Source: Terebella lapidaria
Taxonomy: Eukaryota > Annelida > Polychaeta > Terebellida > Terebellidae
Assembly: GCA_949152475.1 (NCBI GenBank)
Contig: OX424561.1
Coordinates: 5,952,001 to 6,016,000, forward strand
Direction: 5' to 3'
Length of the DNA: 64,000 bases
Shown: one piece after another, positions 58,167-64,000 of the stretch
How positions within the stretch are numbered: the stretch's first letter is position 1
Layout: each line of letters begins with the position of its first letter
The notes under the pieces: generated by a model
Told to the model about the DNA's origin: nothing
The model's database searches: none
The model's input: the letters and a program-made list of their open reading frames with translations, nothing else
Made by a program: the position numbers and the translations under genes

Positions 58167-58893
58167 GGACCGGACCTTTGGTAAAAAAAAATTTTCTCGC
58201 CCCATATCACATTACTATCCATTTTGGGACACCTCTGGGCCAAAAAAATTTTCACCCTTTGAAAAACATTTTGGAAAATTTTAAGCAAGTTTTTCCTGCA
58301 TAATGGGAGCTGTCAGGACTGGACTCATAGAACGTCTGAAGATTGAGCTTAGAAATTGGCACTTTTGAATGGGAAGTCATGTATGGCGATTTGTGTGGTG
58401 ACCTTGAATTTGACCTTCGATGATCATGAAAGTTCGAAGGAGCCATTTTTGTGTAAAAAAATGCCCAAATTTACTTCTACAGACGAAATACTTGTAGATA
58501 AGGCTTATGTTTGCATTATGAGCATATAGGAAGTTGCATATGGCACAACCAATTTTGATCTCGAGCTTGACCTCAAATAAACTTGAGTGCTAAATTTCTG
58601 ATGTGGAATGTGTAAATTGGCCTATGACCTTGAACTGACCAAGACGATCTTGAAGGCTGAATCTCAAAGTGTCAATTGACCTGAAACGTGTAAATTGGCT
58701 TCCAAAGACAAAATAGGCCTACTTGTTGATAGAGCTTGTATGTTTGTATTATGAACATATTGAAAGTCATATGCAGCACATTCAATGGTGACATTGAAGT
58801 TCACAAAGATAACCATGATTGGTAAATCTCAAGGTCATGTCACCTGCAATGCTTGAAACCAAAACTGTCTGGTAACCTATCTTTGTCCTCTGG
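58167..58893 (+). mobile_element. Helentron-like fragment, internally deleted
   Basis: Starts after TTTTT with AGGACCGGACCTTTGGT. It then jumps to the ATTTTCTCGCCCCATATCAC body seen at about 28240 in the longer copy. It ends with CTGTCTGGTAACCTATCTTT and a decayed hairpin before TTTTTT. The interior contains GTGACCTTGAATTTGACCTT. Confidence 0.62.
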
Positions 58894-59033
58894 CTATTTT
58901 TTCCTTCATGGCGGGAGCTGCCACAGCTGTACTCCTAGAAAGCTTGAAGACAGGCCTCAGATATTGTCACTTTCGAATGGGAAGTCATATATTATGGCAG
59001 TTGGTTTGATGACCTTGAAAGGCAAATACCCGC

Positions 59034-59115
59034 CTCTCTGGCCGAGTGGATTGGACTGGTTGCTCTTGAAGCAACAAAGCTCGGAGGTGGTAGGTGCGCG
59101 GGTTCTCCATTTGAA
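59034..59115 (+). pseudogene. tRNA-Ser-like sequence (pseudo-tRNA or SINE head)
   Basis: A good A-box/D-arm (TGGCCGAGTGGATTGGAC), an anticodon-like stem GTTGC/GCAAC with loop TCTTGAA, a long variable region, and a poor B-box (GCGGGTTCTCCATT). The base before the anticodon position is C instead of the invariant U, and the acceptor stem is not convincing. It is therefore probably not a functional tRNA. Confidence 0.3.
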
Positions 59116-59912
59116 TGTGCTTTCCAAATTCAAAATTGTCATTCGACGGGGTATGGGGAAGACGGGCAGAATTGCCTATCATCATGGACCGTCGTTAAAT
59201 AAATCTGATTATTATAGTGCAAATTGGGCATTTTGGATGAAAACTGCCTAATTTGCACTGTCCTCAAAAAATTATCTGATCAGCTTTTAGATTTTTATGC
59301 CAGGTGAGATACTTGATGTTGCATTAAATGACAGACGGAGCACTCTCAAATTCCTCATAAGGCCGGGTAACACAGATTGTGAGTAATCAAATCTACACAA
59401 AGGATTGCATCAAAGTGTGTAATATAACAGAAGACTGAACACTCTAAATATTCCTGTGTTCAAGCAAGAGCAATACATGTAGTTGGTTTTTGACAACTTT
59501 TCTGTCATGGTTTTTGATGATTGTCTAAGGATTTTGACAAAGGGAAACCATGTATAGCCCAGAAAAGATGGTATTGCTTATATTTATTTAGCAGTGAAGT
59601 CCTATTCGCCATAAATATGATGTACGCCATCACATGATTAATGTAAAAGGTGAGCTAACATTGCATATGCAGAGAATGGAAGCATCAATTACACAGATTG
59701 AATGTAAATTCGTTTGGTTTGAGCTAAACAGCGTTGGTGTTACTTTGTTGATAAAAGGGGTAAAATTTTGTATAAAAATCAGTGTTTCCAATATCTATCA
59801 TCAAATCATCAGCTGAAATAAAGCATCCCGTTGTCCAAGGCTATTGATGACTTTGCCATTGTCAAACTGCAATGGACTTCAAGAAAACGCCATGCTGTTT
59901 TTTGTCGTTTTA
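59116..59912. other. no gene seen
   Basis: AT-rich intergenic sequence without recognisable features. Confidence 0.4.
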
Positions 59913-61216
59913 TACTCGGATTTTTCTAACTCGTTTACACTGTTTTTCGCTAATATTTTTGTGATGCTAAACCCTGTCGTTCTATAACTCGGCATACTTC
60001 ACCTGGGAGTCAAACGGCAATTTTCTACAAAATTCAACACTACCGAGCCGCTGAAAGGACATGGAAAAAATATTTTTTGACATACGGTTATTGCGTTCCC
60101 TCGCAATATTATCGCGTTCCCTCGCATTCCGGATCGCGTTCCCTCGCGATCTTATTGCGTTCCCTCGCAATCCGGATCGCGTTCCCTCGCAATCCAGATC
60201 GCGTTCCCTCGCGATATTATCACATTCCCTCACGATATTATCGCGTTCCCTCGCGATATCATCGCATTTCGAATCGCATTCCCTCGCGATCTTGTAGAAT
60301 AACCTTCTCAGAAGTCATTGGCGTCAGCACAATGCGAGGGAACGCGATCCAGAATGCGAGGGAACGCAATAAGATCGCGAGGGAACGCGATAATATCGCG
60401 AGAGAACGCGATCTGGATTGCGAGGGAACGCGATCCGGATTGCGAGGGAACGCAATAAGAAGACCGATCGTCCGGTAACTACAAGGTCAAAAGTATATTC
60501 AGCATAATCATTTCTTATATATCCACAATTGATTCCTAAGCTGTAAAGTTGACAACAAATGAGATTTGCACCATTTTGTGCTCTGACCTTGAAAATTAGA
60601 TCAAAGGTCATATTCAAGGTCACGAGAATATTCAATATATATCATTTCTTATATGTCCTCAATTGCAGTGTTGGGAATTGAAATCTTTGATCATGTTTGA
60701 TGATTGAATTTTTTCTTCAATCGATCATTGATTATTATTGCGAGGGAACGCAATAATATTGCGAGGGAACGCAATAACAATGTGCTAAAAATATTTCTTC
60801 CATGTCCTCTCAGAGGCTCCGTACAACACAGCTATCACGAAAATTGAAAAAGTTGGCAATCTAGCCCAATGTAATATTTAGGTCTATTATTTATTTTCTG
60901 GGCAGGCACACAATTTTGTGCATTTGCTCGGTTTTGTAGCGGATTAATGTTTCAAAATCAACATGTTTGTGTAGAATACACCCAGTGTATCTCCTGGTTC
61001 AAAGTTACGAGAATATTTCGAATCCTGATGGATGTAAACAGGACCAATTCCTCGAATATTGCCAACTTTTTCAATTTTCACGATAGCTGTCTGAAATTTG
61101 GTAGAAAGTTGCCGTTTGCCTCCCAGGTGAAGTATGCCAAGTTGTGGAACGATAGCATTTAGCATCATAAAAATATTAGCGAAAAACAGTGTAAACGAGT
61201 TAGAAAAATCCGAGTA
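59913..61216. mobile_element. TA-flanked long-TIR element, copy 2, with nested inserts
   Basis: Ends TACTCGGATTTTTCTAACTC and its complement, with TA outside (59911-59912, 61217-61218). The interior near 60945-61060 matches the interior of 44041-44608 in inverted orientation. The extra length comes from a mirror satellite (60091-60460, 60739-60772) and a Helentron-like piece (60462-60738) also found at 61276-61553. Confidence 0.72.
60091..60460. repeat. mirror-image array of GCGTTCCCTCGC units
   Basis: Left of about 60295 the 12-mer GCGTTCCCTCGC recurs every 21-22 bp with a 9-10 bp variable segment (AATATTATC, GATCTTATT, AATCCGGATC and similar). From about 60331 the reverse complement GCGAGGGAACGC recurs in the same way, with variable segments in matching mirrored order. 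A spacer of about 40 bp separates them. The whole can fold into a long cruciform. Confidence 0.88.
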
Positions 61217-61227
61217 TAATGCATAAA

Positions 61228-62200
61228 CGTAGGCCCAAGGGACCTGTAGTTTACCGGCTAGCCAATAGGTGATTGGACCGATCGTCCGGTAACTACAAGG
61301 TCAAAAGTATATTCAGCATAATCATTTCTTATATATCCACAATTGATTCTTAAGCTGTAAAGTTGACAACAAATGAGATTTGCACCATTTTGTGCTCTGA
61401 CCTTGAAAATTAGATCAAAGGTCATATTCAAGGTCACGAGAATATTCAATATATATCATTTCTTATATGTCCACAATTGCAGTGTTGGGAATTGAAATCT
61501 TTGATCATGTTTGATGATTGAATTTTTTCTTCAATCGATCATTGATTATTATTTGAAACCTAATTGTACATAAAGTCACATTATTTACCCTGATGTCCGA
61601 AACAAAAAATCAATGACAATTTCCATTTTCTTTGCCGTTCGAGTGTGGTCATCAAGCCCACTGTGCAGGTACGTTTTTACAAACACTGTTGAAAAGAGAC
61701 GAAAACAGTTTCCTGGATGTCAAAGTTATCGGAGGATGTTAAGATCATGTTGATAAAAAAATTTATGGTCAAGTTTGATTGGAAAAATTGATTTTTCAAA
61801 AAAATAATCGATTCAATTGAAGACAGTTTCGATCAATCATCAAAGACAATCGATGATTGATCCCATCACTACACAATTGATTCCTGAGCTGTCAAGTAAA
61901 TAATAAGCGAGATATTAGCCATTTTGTGCTCTGACCTTGAAAATGAGATCAAATGTCAATTTCAAGGTCATCAAAATATTCGGCATACATCATTTCCTAT
62001 ACATCCACAATTCAGTCCCAAGCTGTAAAGTGGATAATAAGCGAGATACTAGCCATTTTGTGCTTAGACCTTGAAAATGAGGTCAAAGGTCAAATTAAAG
62101 GTCATCAAAATATTCGGACTATATCATTCCCTATATGTGCACAATTGATTCCTAAGCTGTAAAGTCGATAATAAACGAGATATTAGCCATTTTGTGCTAT
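61228..62200 (-). mobile_element. Helentron-like relative, reverse orientation
   Basis: Starts with the complement of the 3' end seen at 43470 (TAGGCCCAAGGGACCTGTAG) and TTACCGGCTAGCCAATAGGT, followed by GACCGATCGTCCGGTAA. From about 61870 it carries units of the same roughly 130-bp repeat (complement of GGAATCAATTGTGGACAT) with TCAAGGTCA motifs. Confidence 0.6.
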
Positions 62201-63848
62201 ATTCTTGCATGTGATTCTTGCATATTCTTGCACTTTCTCCACTGAGAAGTCCTGTCGTGCATTTTTGTGGGATTGTCTCTTACTGATATTACACTGATCG
62301 AAGCACCAGACCAAAAACCAGAATGTTATGACGGCAAACAAAGTTATATTCATCGTCATATCACTGAGTATAGCCATTCTTGACGATCCACTTCACCTTT
62401 AGGGGATTTAGAGGAAGAACTAGTTGAAATTTATTTAAAAAGCACAAATTATTCAATGTGAGGGAATCATTTTATTGAATTTGCTGTACAATTTAGTCAT
62501 TTGTTGTCACATGTAACTCCATATCTTTTCACAGCTATAAAGCGCATAACTTGTTCACTAAAAAAATATACACGAGTGCAAATTAACCTTGTGCCTAATA
62601 GTACTATATTAGCAATTCAATTAACAAAGTGAATTAGGAATGAAATAAGTCACACTGGAGTATAGCCAGGAAAACTGGCATATGCTGGTTTTACTGCTTC
62701 ACATCACAGCCATACATTTGATGGAAAATATTCACAACTGCTTTAACAAGAAACTGATGAGAAAACTCTTTCATTGTGAAACAAAGCCAGCTTTTCTAAA
62801 CGACTTGGTTTGTAAACTTACTTGCAATCTGTATCGTGATGATCAGTTATTCTGAACAACAGAACCATATTCAGAACACCTTATAACTCCGTCATCACGG
62901 TCTTTCTGTCAGAGAATCAGCCACGCTCATGCTCATGATTCAATTGTAAATCAAAAACCTAAATCAACTGGAATTTACAGGATGATCGTATTTTGACACC
63001 GTTGCATGCGATATCACATCAGAACCACACAGAGAATATACACCCTTAAAAAAGTTATCCATCAAGACTGTTTTGAGTCTGTACAAGTGATTACAAAGGA
63101 AAGGTATGACTAAGAATCCCTGAACACGTAGGTCACCGCGTGGACTTTGTGCACCCGAATACTATCACAAGTACGCCTGCACTGATACAATCCTTCCTCG
63201 GAGGTAAACTTCTTAAAACAAGTAACGTAAAATATGAGGAATAATCGCGGCACGAGATGATCTGACATGCAATTTCTACTCGAGCTATTGCCATCTATTT
63301 TCACTCTGATATTATCCGATTTTATCATCAAAAGAACAGAAATATTTCTCAATTTAATTAACGAAATGTAGATCTATCAGTAACATGCATGGTCATGAAA
63401 TTTTGTATTGTAGATGCTAGCGCAACTATAACATCAGTGATTAACTCGTCTCCGTGAAAGCACAAACTTGAACAACAAGGTCATGACTCACAAAACATCT
63501 ATTGTACATTTTGTTCTTCATCATTCTAAATGCACTTGCTAGCATTTGACATCACATGCATGTACATTTCAGAAGGGTCTTATCTTACATGGACCACTGT
63601 AACAATACAACAAACAAAGCTCGGTCTGACAGTCAATAATTCACTGTACTGTATATCATATTTGTTCAAATCCACTAGCTCTACTGAATAGTTGCAGCAC
63701 TTTGTGTACCATTTTAAACATGACGAAGTAAAACGGATTATTACCCAATACTGTATAATATATATAATCATATATGTATAGGATACGATAAAGTTCCCAC
63801 CACCAGTCCGTGTGAGGCATGACACTGTAGTATTTTATGATTGTTTGA
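62201..63848. other. no gene seen; probable 3' flank of the USP gene
   Basis: AT-rich sequence without a supported exon. It likely includes the 3' UTR of the minus-strand gene ending at 63849. One isolated MITE end (TCTTATCTTACATGGACCAC) sits near 63577. Confidence 0.45.
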
Positions 63849-64000
63849 CTAGTGCCTGCAGACAACAACAGGACAGTGAGCGTGATGGACGACATAGTCA
63901 CTGACGCTACCGAGAATGGTCCGCCGAATAGACCCTAGACCCCTGGTTCCCATGACGATCATTATTGCCTTCTCGTCTGTGGCAGTCTCCACAATCACTT
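63849..64000 (-). CDS. universal stress protein (UspA family), C-terminal part
   Basis: The minus-strand frame enters from the window edge and ends at TAG (63851-63849). The 50 codons visible include [12 protein letters not shown], then [20 protein letters not shown] and VVVCRH. This matches the ATP-binding G-x2-G-x(9)-G-S/T signature and final beta-strand of UspA-type domains. Such proteins are common as multi-copy families in marine invertebrates. The N-terminal half lies outside the window, so exon number and start are unknown. Confidence 0.85.
   Translation of the reverse strand, partial: VIVETATDEKAIMIVMGTRGLGSIRRTILGSVSDYVVHHAHCPVVVCRH

Noticed and set aside
58853..59251. 132-aa plus-strand open frame
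   Set aside because: It straddles the end of a Helentron-like fragment and a tRNA-like island; no motif or splice support.
60091..60460. CRISPR-like array
   Set aside because: The regular repeat/variable-segment look is superficial: units are 21-22 bp, variable parts are only 9-10 bp and mutually similar, and the genome is eukaryotic.
60061..60478. Open frames full of RSLAIPSQ-like or RERDNIA-like repeats
   Set aside because: By-products of the GCGTTCCCTCGC satellite; no start context, splice sites or unique sequence.

Overview
This is a eukaryotic nuclear window from an animal, most likely a marine invertebrate such as a lophotrochozoan or lancelet; the sequence alone does not settle the phylum. 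The evidence is multi-exon genes with GT-AG introns, clear orthologues of animal genes (TECPR2, GREB1-like), and a dense mix of animal-type transposons (DIRS, Helitrons, MITEs, foldbacks).

Layout. 1.0-6.0 kb (+): two tandem, mostly single-exon paralogues of an unrecognised helical-repeat plus cysteine-cluster protein; the second has one in-frame TGA and a TTAA-type MITE just before its start. 7.0-19.25 kb (-): a 15-coding-exon gene that I assembled exon by exon with consistent phase, encoding a secreted alpha/beta hydrolase of about 1033 aa. Its last intron holds a whole, decayed 6.1-kb DIRS-type retrotransposon. 19.3-24.6 kb: no gene seen; three small perfect or near-perfect hairpins, two with flanking duplications. 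24.7-31.6 kb: a candidate first exon, then a foldback element, a Helentron-like insertion, and a partial duplication that copied part of an exon. 29.3-41.06 kb (+): a GREB1-like gene with circularly permuted SF2 helicase motifs, a C-terminal glycosyltransferase-like domain, and two apparently alternative 3' ends, one carrying a 45-bp coding minisatellite. 41.6-46.4 kb: MITEs, a Helentron-like copy rich in TGACCTTGA motifs, and a Helitron. 46.7-56.93 kb (+): a complete 16-coding-exon TECPR2 orthologue (about 1434 aa) with a second Helitron in intron 7. 57-62.2 kb: repeats, including a mirror-image satellite. 63.85-64.0 kb (-): the C-terminal end of a universal stress protein gene cut by the window edge.

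The genes do not form an operon or an obvious pathway. The most notable biology is the GREB1-like protein, which keeps a DExH-type motif where vertebrate GREB1 is degenerate as I recall it and carries two unrecognised Cys/His modules, and the tandem TPR-like/Cys-cluster paralogues, whose ends are conserved while their linkers have diverged.
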